Source: an uncultured Apibacter sp.
Lineage (GTDB): Bacteria > Bacteroidota > Bacteroidia > Flavobacteriales > Weeksellaceae
Assembly: GCA_945280365.1 (NCBI GenBank)
Contig: CALYQD010000005.1
Span: 62,001 to 126,000, forward strand
DNA length: 64,000 nucleotides
Direction: 5' to 3'
In this document: positions 40,151 through 48,281 of the stretch, piece after piece
Position numbering within the stretch: the stretch's first letter is position 1
How the letters are laid out: each line of letters begins with the position of its first letter
Made by a program: the position numbers and the translations under genes
Notes under the pieces: generated by a model
What the model was told of the DNA's origin: nothing
The model's input: the letters and a program-made list of their open reading frames with translations, nothing else
Database searches by the model: none

Positions 40151-40222
40151 AGCCAATGACGGGAATTGAACCCGTGACCTCGTCCTTACCAAGGAAGCGC
40201 TCTACCCCTGAGCTACATCGGC
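40151..40222 (-). tRNA. tRNA-Thr (anticodon GGT)
   Basis: A 72-base cloverleaf. Acceptor GCCGATG/CATTGGC with one G-U pair, anticodon loop TTGGTAA in a perfect CTTCC/GGACG-type stem region, and T-loop TTCAATT. Discriminator U. Confidence 0.96.
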
Positions 40223-40236
40223 TGAAAAAAAAATTG

Positions 40237-40309
40237 AGCGGAAGACGAGGGTCGAACTCGCGACATTCAGCTTGGAAGGCTGACGCTCTACCAACTGAGC
40301 TACTTCCGC
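40237..40309 (-). tRNA. tRNA-Gly (anticodon TCC)
   Basis: A 73-base cloverleaf. Acceptor GCGGAAG/CTTCCGC, anticodon stem TCAGC/GCTGA around CTTCCAA, T-loop TTCGACC. 14 bases separate it from the downstream tRNA-Thr. Confidence 0.96.
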
Positions 40310-40340
40310 TTATTTTTTTGATTACCTTTGTAATTCGATG

Positions 40341-40369
40341 CAAAGGTAGAATATTTTTTTGATCTACAA
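40341..40369 (-). promoter_or_regulatory. internal promoter upstream of tRNA-Gly
   Basis: Minus strand: TTTG at 40370-40367, 18-base spacer, and -7 TACCTTTG at 40348-40341, about 32 bases before the tRNA-Gly 5' end. Confidence 0.6.
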
Positions 40370-40390
40370 AAATTTTTTTTCATTTTTTTG

Positions 40391-40473
40391 TGGGGAGAGG
40401 AGGATTCGAACCTCCGAAGGTAAAAACCAACAGATTTACAGTCTGTCCTCGTTGGCCGCTTGAGTATCTCCCC
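40391..40473 (-). tRNA. tRNA-Tyr (anticodon GTA)
   Basis: An 83-base class II tRNA with a long variable arm. Acceptor GGGGAGA/TCTCCCC, anticodon loop TGTAAAT in stem CAGAC/CTGTT, T-loop TTCGAAT, discriminator A. Confidence 0.96.
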
Positions 40474-40483
40474 TTCAAAAACG

Positions 40484-40557
40484 AGCCGGTAGAGGGATTC
40501 GAACCCACGACCCCGAGATTACAAATCACGTGCTCTGGCCAACTGAGCTATACCGGC
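40484..40557 (-). tRNA. tRNA-Thr (anticodon TGT)
   Basis: A 74-base cloverleaf. Acceptor GCCGGTA/TACCGGC is perfect and the anticodon loop reads TTTGTAA. The anticodon stem and the T stem each contain one U-U mismatch as I fold it; the gene is otherwise normal. First gene of the tRNA-tuf cluster. Confidence 0.93.
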
Positions 40558-40626
40558 ATTAAATTTTTATTTCAAAGAAAATATTTCGTTATTTTTCTAA
40601 GATCAATATCTTCGTCTAACGGATTG

Positions 40627-40656
40627 CAAAGGTAGATAATTTTTTATTATTTCCAA
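40627..40656 (-). promoter_or_regulatory. promoter of the tRNA-tuf cluster
   Basis: Minus strand: TTTG with TTG at 40656-40654, 19-base spacer, and -7 TACCTTTG at 40634-40627. The first tRNA begins about 70 bases downstream. Confidence 0.6.
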
Positions 40657-40687
40657 ATTTTTATGAAAAAAAATACTTATTTTTTTT

Positions 40688-40978
40688 CTATATTTTTTCT
40701 TTCCTTTTGAGTATCATCTTTTTAACAGCTTCGCAAGCTAAATCAATGCTTTCTTCGAATGAGCTGGATGTTTTTTTGGCTACTAATTCATCTCCCGGAA
40801 CTTCTAATATAATTTCTGTAGTCTTATTTTCTTTATTTCCAACATTTTCCAGTTTCAAGAATATATTAGCATTAATGATTTTGTCATAATATTGATCTAA
40901 TTTTAGAACTTTTTTATTTAAAAAAGCTAATAGAGTATCTTGTGCATTAAAGTTTACTGCTTGAACATTAATTTTCAT
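40688..40978 (-). CDS. hpf: ribosome hibernation promoting factor / RaiA family, short form
   Basis: 96 residues from the ATG at 40978 (MKINVQAVNF); a reading from 40999 would add seven basic residues. The fold beta-alpha-beta-beta-beta-alpha is visible: LLAFLNKKVLKLDQYYDKI, ANIFLKLENVGN, TEIILEVPGDELVAKKTSSSFEESIDLACEAVKKMI. Without the C-terminal dimerisation domain this is a short HPF/YfiA. It inactivates ribosomes in slow growth. The start overlaps the end of xerC by 11 bases. Confidence 0.88.
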   Translation of the reverse strand: MKINVQAVNFNAQDTLLAFLNKKVLKLDQYYDKIINANIFLKLENVGNKENKTTEIILEVPGDELVAKKTSSSFEESIDLACEAVKKMILKRKEKI

Positions 40979-41888
40979 TTTTTTTATTTTTATGCCCAAA
41001 TGGATGGGACTGATTAAATACTTTTTTTAAATCTTCTATATTGTTGTGTGTATAAACTTGGGTTGCTGCTAAACTGCTATGTCCCAATATTTCCTTAATT
41101 GAGTTTATTTCTGCCCCATTGTGCAATAGATGGCTTGCAAAGGTATGGCGTAGCATATGAGGACTTTTTTTGTGTTTGGTAGTTGCGGTAGTTAGATAGT
41201 TGTGTATAAGGTTATATATATACTTTTCACTCAGAATTTTACCGGTTTCATTTGTAAATAAATATTCATAAGGTATACCAAACTTGTTTTTATAGGCTAT
41301 AAATTGCCTTATCTTTTCGGTTAAGTCTTGGGTAATAGGTATAAGTCTTTCTTTGTTTCTTTTTCCAGTTACAATTATAGATTTATTGGTTAAATCTATT
41401 TTTGAGGTTTTGAGTTGCAAAAGTTCCATCCTTCTGATGCCAGTTTGGTAAAAGATTTCAAAGATGAGATGATTTCTAATTGTTTTAAAATGATCTTGAT
41501 TCTTATTTTCTTCTTCACTAGTATTTATATATTTTTCTACTGAATAGATTTCTTCTTCTGTGTAGGGAACTAAAACTTTTTTCTTTTGTTTTAAGTTTTG
41601 CAAAGAATGAGTTGGATTTATTTCAAGATAACCGATCTTAAGTAAAAATTTAAAAAAGCTTCTTATGGATGAAATTTTTCTATTGATTGACCTTTCGGAT
41701 AATTTTTTATGAGATAAATGTATGATGAAATTTCTTAATTGTTTAGCGGTAGCTTGATCAATTTCAGAAATACTTTCTGTTTCTGAAAAGAATTGTTTAA
41801 GATCAAGCAGATCTCTTTCATAGCTTTGTATGGTTAAGGGAGAATACTGTTTCTCTAAATGAAGATATTCAAGAAATTTTTGTAACAT
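40968..41888 (-). CDS. xerC: tyrosine recombinase XerC
   Basis: 306 residues. The SAM-like N-terminal core-binding domain (SPLTIQSYERDLLDLKQFF) precedes the catalytic domain with Arg152 (TGIRRMEL), Lys176 (VTGKRNKERL), His244 and Arg247 (HMLRHTFASHLL), His270 (LGHSSLAATQVYTH) and nucleophile Tyr279. All catalytic residues are present. Resolves chromosome dimers at dif. Position between rpsU and hpf is common in flavobacteria. Confidence 0.9.
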   Translation of the reverse strand: MLQKFLEYLHLEKQYSPLTIQSYERDLLDLKQFFSETESISEIDQATAKQLRNFIIHLSHKKLSERSINRKISSIRSFFKFLLKIGYLEINPTHSLQNLKQKKKVLVPYTEEEIYSVEKYINTSEEENKNQDHFKTIRNHLIFEIFYQTGIRRMELLQLKTSKIDLTNKSIIVTGKRNKERLIPITQDLTEKIRQFIAYKNKFGIPYEYLFTNETGKILSEKYIYNLIHNYLTTATTKHKKSPHMLRHTFASHLLHNGAEINSIKEILGHSSLAATQVYTHNNIEDLKKVFNQSHPFGHKNKKNEN

Positions 41889-41958
41889 AAAAAAAGCCTA
41901 CTTTTCAAAATTAAAAATAATTTTAAAAAATAGGCTAATATTTTGTAGAAAAAGTTTT

Positions 41959-42153
41959 TTATGCTTCTTCTTGACTTTGCAATCTTTGTTTGTAAGCTGC
42001 TCTAATAACCTGTTGTCTTTTAGTAACAGAAGGTTTTATAAACTGTTGCCTTTTTCTTAATTCTTTAACAACACCTGTTTTGTCGTATTTTCTTTTATAT
42101 TTTTTTAGAGCTTTATCAATAGACTCTCCATCTTTTACAGGAATGATTAACAT
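41959..42153 (-). CDS. rpsU: 30S ribosomal protein S21
   Basis: 64 residues: MLIIPVKDGESIDKALKKYKRKYDKTGVVKELRKRQQFIKPS, standard S21 with its basic helices. Begins the string rpsU-xerC-hpf and has a strong promoter upstream. Confidence 0.96.
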   Translation of the reverse strand: MLIIPVKDGESIDKALKKYKRKYDKTGVVKELRKRQQFIKPSVTKRQQVIRAAYKQRLQSQEEA

Positions 42154-42193
42154 AATAACATCTCTTTTTTGTTCTTCATTTATTTTCGAAGTG

Positions 42194-42223
42194 CAAATAT
42201 ATGAAGATAATTTGCAAACGCAA
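42194..42223 (-). promoter_or_regulatory. promoter of rpsU
   Basis: Minus strand: TTTG with TTG at 42223-42221, 19-base spacer, and -7 TATATTTG at 42201-42194. About 40 bases before the rpsU start. Confidence 0.6.
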
Positions 42224-42334
42224 ATTTATTTTTTATAAATGAGAAATCTCATTTCAATGAAAAAGTAAAATTTTATTATTTTTATTAAAATAGGAGTATC
42301 GGTTAGTAATTTATAAAAATCTCATTTTTTATAG

Positions 42335-42342
42335 TAAATTTG
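42335..42342 (+). promoter_or_regulatory. -7 promoter element of glyS
   Basis: TAAATTTG (TAnnTTTG), 34 bases before the glyS start; no clear -33. Confidence 0.45.
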
Positions 42343-42376
42343 AACTTTGAATATAAATATCTAACCAAAAATACAT

Positions 42377-43915
42377 ATGAAGTCTCAAGAAGATGTTTTA
42401 AAAAAGGTAGTTGCCCATGCAAAAGAATATGGGTTTGTTTTCCCTTCCAGTGAAGTATATGATGGATTATCAGCTATTTACGATTACGGTCAAAATGGTG
42501 TCGAATTGAAAAATAACATTAAGCAATATTGGTGGAAAGCAATGGTGCAGATGAATGAAAATATCCTAGGCATCGATTCTGCTATATTTATGCATCCTAC
42601 CATTTGGAAGGCTTCGGGGCATGTAGATGCTTTTAATGATCCATTAATTGATAATAAAGATACTAAAAAGAGATTTCGTGCAGATGTATTAGTGGAAGAG
42701 TTTGCAGAAAAATTTGAAGATAAAGCAAAGAAAGAAATCGAAAAGGCTAAAAAAAGATTTGGGGAAACTTTTGATCTTAAGCAATTTGAAAGTACCAATC
42801 CGAAAGTGTTGGAATATAGAAAACAAAAGGCAGATATATTACAAAGATTGGCAAAATCTTTAGAAACAAATTTAGCAGATACTAAAGCTTTAATTGAAGA
42901 GTTGGAAATTGCAGATCCGGAGACAGGTTCTAAAAATTGGACCGAAGTTCGTCAGTTTAATCTAATGTTTGGGACCAAATTAGGTTCAACATCCGATTCT
43001 GCTACGGATTTATATTTAAGACCTGAAACAGCGCAGGGTATTTTTGTAAATTATTTGAATGTTCAAAAGACAGGAAGAAAAAAATTGCCTTTTGGGATTG
43101 CTCAGATTGGAAAAGCGTTTAGGAATGAAATTGTTGCAAGACAATTTATTTTTAGAATGAGAGAATTTGAACAAATGGAAATGCAATTTTTTGTACCTCC
43201 TGGCACTGAGCTTTCTTATTTTAAAGAATGGAAGGAAAAAAGGTTAAATTGGCATTTAGCATTAGGTCTAGGAAAAGAAAATTATAGATTTCACGATCAT
43301 GAAAAATTAGCTCATTATGCGAATGCTGCGACAGATATAGAATTTCAATTTCCTTTTGGTTTTAAGGAACTTGAAGGTATTCATTCCAGAACAAATTTTG
43401 ATTTATCTGCTCATGAAAAATATTCCGGTAAAAAACTGCAGTATTTTGATCCGGAACAGAATGAGAGTTATGTTCCTTATGTAGTAGAAACCTCTGTAGG
43501 GCTAGATAGGATGTTTTTGGCTCTTATGTCTAAATGTTTAAAAGAAGAAAAGCTTGAAGACGGAACTTCTAGGATAGTACTAAGTTTACCTCCTGCATTG
43601 GCTCCTAATAAAGTTGCTATATTTCCATTGGTTAAAAAAGACGGTCTACCTGAGTATGCAGAAAAGATTTTCAATGATTTGAAATTTGATTTTAATGTGA
43701 TGTATGAGGATAAAGATGCTATTGGTAAACGTTATCGCAGACAAGATGCCATCGGTACTCCTTATTGTGTTACTATAGATCATGACACACTTTCAGATCA
43801 TACGGTGACTATAAGGAATAGAGATACAATGAAACAGGAAAGAGTATCTGTAGATTCTTTGCGTGAAATAATAGGGGAGAATGTAGATATTAAATCTTTA
43901 CTGAAAAAAATATAA
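42377..43915 (+). CDS. glyS: glycine--tRNA ligase, alpha2 type
   Basis: 512 residues, class II synthetase of the eukaryote/archaeal-like homodimeric type. N-terminal KVVAHAKEYGFVFPSSEVYDGLSAIYDYGQNGVELKNN, motif 2 region FRNEIVARQFIFRMREFEQMEMQFF, and motif 3 SVGLDRMFLALM. C-terminal anticodon-binding domain contains PPALAPNKVAIFPLVKKDG. The insertion after the first motif (about 90-180) is helical and charged, as in Bacteroidota homologues. Confidence 0.96.
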   Translation: MKSQEDVLKKVVAHAKEYGFVFPSSEVYDGLSAIYDYGQNGVELKNNIKQYWWKAMVQMNENILGIDSAIFMHPTIWKASGHVDAFNDPLIDNKDTKKRFRADVLVEEFAEKFEDKAKKEIEKAKKRFGETFDLKQFESTNPKVLEYRKQKADILQRLAKSLETNLADTKALIEELEIADPETGSKNWTEVRQFNLMFGTKLGSTSDSATDLYLRPETAQGIFVNYLNVQKTGRKKLPFGIAQIGKAFRNEIVARQFIFRMREFEQMEMQFFVPPGTELSYFKEWKEKRLNWHLALGLGKENYRFHDHEKLAHYANAATDIEFQFPFGFKELEGIHSRTNFDLSAHEKYSGKKLQYFDPEQNESYVPYVVETSVGLDRMFLALMSKCLKEEKLEDGTSRIVLSLPPALAPNKVAIFPLVKKDGLPEYAEKIFNDLKFDFNVMYEDKDAIGKRYRRQDAIGTPYCVTIDHDTLSDHTVTIRNRDTMKQERVSVDSLREIIGENVDIKSLLKKI

Positions 43916-43975
43916 AAAGATTCTTTATACTATATAAATGTTATATTTTTAACGAACAGTAGTTTATTGATATTA

Positions 43976-44029
43976 ATTCCTATCTACGTGTCAAATAAAA
44001 TTAATTTTTATTTATGAGTAGATAGGAAT
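43976..44029. repeat. nested inverted repeat downstream of glyS
   Basis: An outer 12-bp stem (ATTCCTATCTAC and its complement) encloses an inner 8-bp stem (AAATAAAA/TTTTATTT). No T run follows on the plus strand. It may be an mRNA 3' end structure or a small repeat; no second copy was noticed in this window. Confidence 0.5.
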
Positions 44030-44106
44030 ATTAATTTTAAATGGTAAAAAATATTTATAGAAATAAAATAAATATTGAATTAAATAAATAGGATAAATTT
44101 ACAAAT

Positions 44107-44661
44107 ATGAAAGAGCATACTTTTACTTATAAAATATCAGCAGAAGATTATTTGACTCATCAGCTCTTTGGTGCTTCAATGAATCAAATAGTTAAGGGAC
44201 AAAGGAAAAAGGGCTTACTTTTATGGACTTCGGCTTTCTTTGTTCTTGCAATTATTTTTTTATTTTTAGGCAACTATGCCTTAGCAGCCTATTTTGGGAT
44301 ATTTGGAGTTGGCTTTATATTTATATATCCGATTTATTCTCGATGGATTTATAAAAGATATTATAAACGTTTTGTTTATCGGAATTTTAATAAAACAAAA
44401 TTAGAGACTATTGGGTTGAAATTTTCAACTACTGATATTGTCCTTTCAAACGGAAAAAACGAGGGTGGAATTCCTATATCAGAAATAGAAATAATATACG
44501 AAATACCTTCTCATTATTTTATAAAATTAGATAGGGGAAGGAATATTATAATTCCAAAATCGCAAGTAGAAGCTAAGGATATATTAGCTAAAAATATTAT
44601 GGATTTAGCCGAAAATCATTCTATTCCGTTTGAAAAAATGTTAGATTGGAAATGGAGATAG
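44107..44661 (+). CDS. YcxB-like membrane protein
   Basis: 184 residues. The first 25 residues (FTYKISAEDYLTHQLFGAS) are soluble, followed by two transmembrane spans (about 37-75) and a basic patch (RWIYKRYYKRFVYRNF), then a beta-rich domain (IGLKFSTTDIVLSNGKNEGGIPISEIEIIYEIPSHYFIKL, NIIIPKSQV). This is the YcxB-like layout. Function unknown. Its stop codon directly adjoins the stop of the convergent gene, with no space for a terminator. Confidence 0.7.
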   Translation: MKEHTFTYKISAEDYLTHQLFGASMNQIVKGQRKKGLLLWTSAFFVLAIIFLFLGNYALAAYFGIFGVGFIFIYPIYSRWIYKRYYKRFVYRNFNKTKLETIGLKFSTTDIVLSNGKNEGGIPISEIEIIYEIPSHYFIKLDRGRNIIIPKSQVEAKDILAKNIMDLAENHSIPFEKMLDWKWR

Positions 44662-46317
44662 TTACTTTTTAATTTCTAATTTTTTAAGTATTAATAATAG
44701 TTTTTCTTTTTCTACATCTGTGAGTTTTTTCATATATATACCTTTCTTTATATTCGAAGAATCTTTTAATTGTGGAAATATTGATAGATCACAATATGTT
44801 TTTAACATATATAAGGTAAATGCCGGTGCAGGTATGTCAAAAGTATATCCGTAGCTTTGGGTAACATTAAAGTTGAGCGTACCGAGCTTTTCTTTTGAAT
44901 ATTTTTTTATTACATAATTTTCAGGTCTAATTAAAGCCTTTTTAGAAAAACCATGAATGTAATTAGATAGTTTAAATTGTGGCAATGTTTTTTTTAATAT
45001 AGAAGGATAGCTAATGCATAATAGTGCCAAAAAATATAGAGAAGTAATAAGAATCAGAGTTGGCAAACGAGCAAAACGTATTTGTGAAATTAAAATAAAA
45101 AGCATAGGGTAAATACCGTCTAAGAAAAATCTATATTGTCCCGAAAATAAAAAGGTTATTATAAACTTAAGTAGAATAAGACTCCACAACGATAAGAAAA
45201 TAAATTTCTTTTTATATATAGAAAAAAATCCAAAAACAATAGTTACTACACTTATAAAGATATTAACAACAGTTTGCAACTCTCTTAGAGAAAACCAATA
45301 ATAGATTTTTTCATAAATTGAAAAGTTATATGCTTTTTCAGCAGAAAAATAATGATCGAAAGTATAATAAGCAGCTTCTTGCTTAGAAATTTCCAGAATT
45401 TTACTATCTGTTAGCCAGTATGTGGGTATTTTTGTAAATGTTACAGGAAATAATAGGGTAGAGGAAACAATGAAATTTTTAATCAAGTATAAAACTACCA
45501 ATAGAATTGGAAAGAGGTAATAGTTGTAATGTAAGATTTTTCTTCCGTGCTTACTCAGACCTACTATAAAAACCCATAAAGGAATCCAAAATGCAACTGG
45601 TTTTACGATAAATGCAAAAGTAGATAGTATTAGTAGAGTTTGAAAATTAGTTTTTTCTGAATTTTTATATAATTCATTTGTAATTAATAAGCACAAAAAA
45701 AATACAATTATATCCGGAGTTGCACTTTGTACGTATAAAAAATAGAATGGAATGAAAAGTAGTAATAAAAAAGCTTTTCTTTCAAAAATATAAATCAGAA
45801 AAATGACAGAAATACATACATTTAACCGAATATAAATGTCTAAGGTTGAATCGAAGCAAGCTTGAATGAAATGAAATGAAGATAGCTGGCCCAATGCCCA
45901 GTTAATATTAGCTAATCCGCATACAGTTCCGTATTGATTAAGCCAATTTATAGTAGGAATATAATATCCAAAATGATCAGAGTTAAATGGATAATAAGAA
46001 CCTACTAATAATATAAATGCTGTGAATAACCAAAACCAACATGATTTGAAGACATGATTTGAAGTTAATAATTTATAAAGATGAAATTGCTTAAGAAAAT
46101 AAGGTATGCTTGATAAGGCGATACATACAATTTCTATTTTTCCATCTAAAGGGCTCACTAAAGAAAGCAAAAAAGATAATACAAAAAGTAAGGCAAATCC
46201 CAATAAAGAAGTGATCGCTAAAGAGTTATTTTTTAAGTGAAGAAAATATTTTAGCCATGCTCCCCAGCCAATAGAGGACAAAAAAATCCCCCAAACAGAT
46301 AAAATTTCATAAAGCAT
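44662..46317 (-). CDS. large polytopic membrane protein
   Basis: 551 residues with about 10-12 hydrophobic spans and few charged loops. It begins LYEILSVWGIFLSSIGWGAWL, has a central periplasmic-looking region with YPFNSDHFGYYIPTINWLNQYG, and ends in a soluble tail of about 70 residues. Asp/His near the first loop (SDHFGYYIP) recalls GT-C glycosyltransferases of the ArnT/GT39 group, but I see no proof. Neighbours give no hint. Confidence 0.55.
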   Translation of the reverse strand: MLYEILSVWGIFLSSIGWGAWLKYFLHLKNNSLAITSLLGFALLFVLSFLLSLVSPLDGKIEIVCIALSSIPYFLKQFHLYKLLTSNHVFKSCWFWLFTAFILLVGSYYPFNSDHFGYYIPTINWLNQYGTVCGLANINWALGQLSSFHFIQACFDSTLDIYIRLNVCISVIFLIYIFERKAFLLLLFIPFYFLYVQSATPDIIVFFLCLLITNELYKNSEKTNFQTLLILSTFAFIVKPVAFWIPLWVFIVGLSKHGRKILHYNYYLFPILLVVLYLIKNFIVSSTLLFPVTFTKIPTYWLTDSKILEISKQEAAYYTFDHYFSAEKAYNFSIYEKIYYWFSLRELQTVVNIFISVVTIVFGFFSIYKKKFIFLSLWSLILLKFIITFLFSGQYRFFLDGIYPMLFILISQIRFARLPTLILITSLYFLALLCISYPSILKKTLPQFKLSNYIHGFSKKALIRPENYVIKKYSKEKLGTLNFNVTQSYGYTFDIPAPAFTLYMLKTYCDLSIFPQLKDSSNIKKGIYMKKLTDVEKEKLLLILKKLEIKK

Positions 46318-46396
46318 ATATTTAGAATATGTTCTTGTAGGTAAATATACTAAAATATCTATATAAATTTTTTTAACCGTCCTGATGTATTTTTTT

Positions 46397-46404
46397 TATA
46401 TTTG
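46397..46404 (+). promoter_or_regulatory. -7 promoter element of lpdA
   Basis: TATATTTG (TAnnTTTG), 28 bases before the lpdA start. Confidence 0.45.
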
Positions 46405-46432
46405 AATTCAATCCATTATGTATAAATAAATC

Positions 46433-47836
46433 ATGAATAATTTCGATATCATAATAATTGGATCCGGCCCCGGAGGCTATGTCGCTGCAATTCGTTGTAC
46501 TCAATTAGGATTTAAAGTTGCTTTAGTTGAAAAATATTCAAGTCTTGGTGGGACTTGTTTACATGTGGGATGTATTCCTTCCAAAACCCTATTAGATGCA
46601 TCTGAACTTTATGAAAAAGCAATGTATAATTTTAAAGATTTAGGAATTGAAATTATTCAGCCTCAAATCAATTTTAGTAGAATGGTTCAACGTAAATGCG
46701 AAGTAGTGGAACAAACAAGTAAAGGAATCAATTATTTAATGGAAAAAAATAAGATTACTGTTTTTCATGGAGTCGGTACTTTCAAATCTTATAAGGAATT
46801 AGAAATAAAAAATGCAGAAGGAAATATAGAAATACTTCAATCCAAATATTTCATTATAGCTACTGGTTCAAAGCCTATAAATCTTCCATTTACCCAAATC
46901 GATAAAGAACGAATTATTACTTCAACAGAAGCATTAAATCTTAAAGAAATTCCTAATCGCTTATTGGTAATAGGCGGAGGTGTTATCGGCTTAGAACTTG
47001 GATCGGTATATAAACGATTAGGTTCGGAAGTTACGGTTATTGAATATTCAGATAGATTGATACCTACTATGGATGGAGGGGTATCTAAAGAGTTATTAAA
47101 AGTAATGAAGAAAAAAGGCGTGAAATTTTCTTTATCTACTGAGGTGAAAAATATAATAAGAGAAGCTAATAAAGTTATTGTAAAGGCTTCAGATAAAAAT
47201 GGAAAAGATATGCTATTTGAAGGAGATTATTGTTTGGTGGCAGTAGGTAGAAAACCTTATACAGAAAATTTAGGACTTGAAAATGTTGGTATTGATATTG
47301 ATGAGATAGGCAGGATAAAAGTAAATAATCAATTACAAACCAATATTCAGAATATATATGCCATAGGAGATGTGGTACGAGGGCCTATGTTAGCGCATAA
47401 GGCTGAAGAAGAAGGAATTTTAGTTGCAGAGCAATTAGCTGGGCAAAAACCTCATATAGATTATGCACTTATTCCTAATGTAGTCTATACCTGGCCTGAA
47501 GTATCAGGGGTAGGGAAGACCGAAGAGCAATTGCAGCAAGAGGGGTATAAATATAAAATCGGACAATTTCCGATGCGAGCCCTAGGACGTTCCCGAGCTA
47601 GTGGAGATACGGATGGTTTTGTGAAAATATTAGCTGATCAGGAAACGGATGAGGTTTTGGGTATACATATTATAGGGGCTCGTGCAGCCGACTTAATTGC
47701 AGATGCCGTTACTTTATTAGAATATCGGGCTTCTGCTGAAGACATTGCACGAATGAGCCATGCACATCCTACTTATGCGGAAGCTATAAAAGAAGCAGCT
47801 TTAGCTGCTACCGAGAATAGAGCAATTCATTTTTAA
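46433..47836 (+). CDS. lpdA: dihydrolipoyl dehydrogenase
   Basis: 467 residues. FAD-binding GSGPGGYVAAIRC, redox-active disulfide GGTCLHVGCIPSKT, NAD-binding GGGVIGLELGSVYKRLG, second FAD site IYAIGDVVRGPMLAHKAEEEG, and the dimer-interface active-site His-Glu pair (HAHPTYAEAIKEAA). E3 component of the 2-oxoacid dehydrogenase complexes or the glycine cleavage system. No E1/E2 genes are adjacent; monocistronic by position. Confidence 0.95.
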   Translation: MNNFDIIIIGSGPGGYVAAIRCTQLGFKVALVEKYSSLGGTCLHVGCIPSKTLLDASELYEKAMYNFKDLGIEIIQPQINFSRMVQRKCEVVEQTSKGINYLMEKNKITVFHGVGTFKSYKELEIKNAEGNIEILQSKYFIIATGSKPINLPFTQIDKERIITSTEALNLKEIPNRLLVIGGGVIGLELGSVYKRLGSEVTVIEYSDRLIPTMDGGVSKELLKVMKKKGVKFSLSTEVKNIIREANKVIVKASDKNGKDMLFEGDYCLVAVGRKPYTENLGLENVGIDIDEIGRIKVNNQLQTNIQNIYAIGDVVRGPMLAHKAEEEGILVAEQLAGQKPHIDYALIPNVVYTWPEVSGVGKTEEQLQQEGYKYKIGQFPMRALGRSRASGDTDGFVKILADQETDEVLGIHIIGARAADLIADAVTLLEYRASAEDIARMSHAHPTYAEAIKEAALAATENRAIHF

Positions 47837-48281
47837 AAGTATAAGAAAAATGTACTTCAATTATATTTTATATTAGATGTATTCATTAAAGCAAATCAAA
47901 ATTTTTTAATCAAATAATTAAATTTATGCTTTTTGAACTTGAAATTATATAATAAAAATATGACTGAGTAAATCAATAAGTTTCTAAATTTTTCTGATAC
48001 TGTTATTCATATTTTAGTTTCAATATAAGGATTTAATAATATTTTTTATCAAGTTTAAAGAAACTAAGTGGGAATTTTTTGATCGATAATGGAAATTTTA
48101 GAATTTATATATATTAAATTATCTTTGGAAGAACTTAAATATTAAAATAGAAACTATTTTTCATAGAGTTTTTTGTGATGCTTAATGATATATAGGTTAG
48201 CTTTCTTAAAAATACAATTACTTTTTATAATTTCGTTAGAGGTTTTGGTATAATACCATAATAGGTCTTAGTTTAATTTTT
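47837..48281. other. long intergenic gap between lpdA and bla
   Basis: No open frame of note. AT-rich throughout. A short palindrome TGGTAT-A-ATACCA lies at 48246-48258, close to the bla stop, but without a T run on either strand. No terminator for lpdA was recognised. Confidence 0.5.

Noticed and set aside
40125..40635. Open frames over the tRNA cluster
   Set aside because: They are antisense or sense readings of tRNA sequence (GRGGFEPP- and SSSVGRA-like peptides), well-known artefacts.
48246..48258. Short palindrome after bla as terminator
   Set aside because: Six-bp arms with a one-base centre and no T run on either strand; too weak to call.
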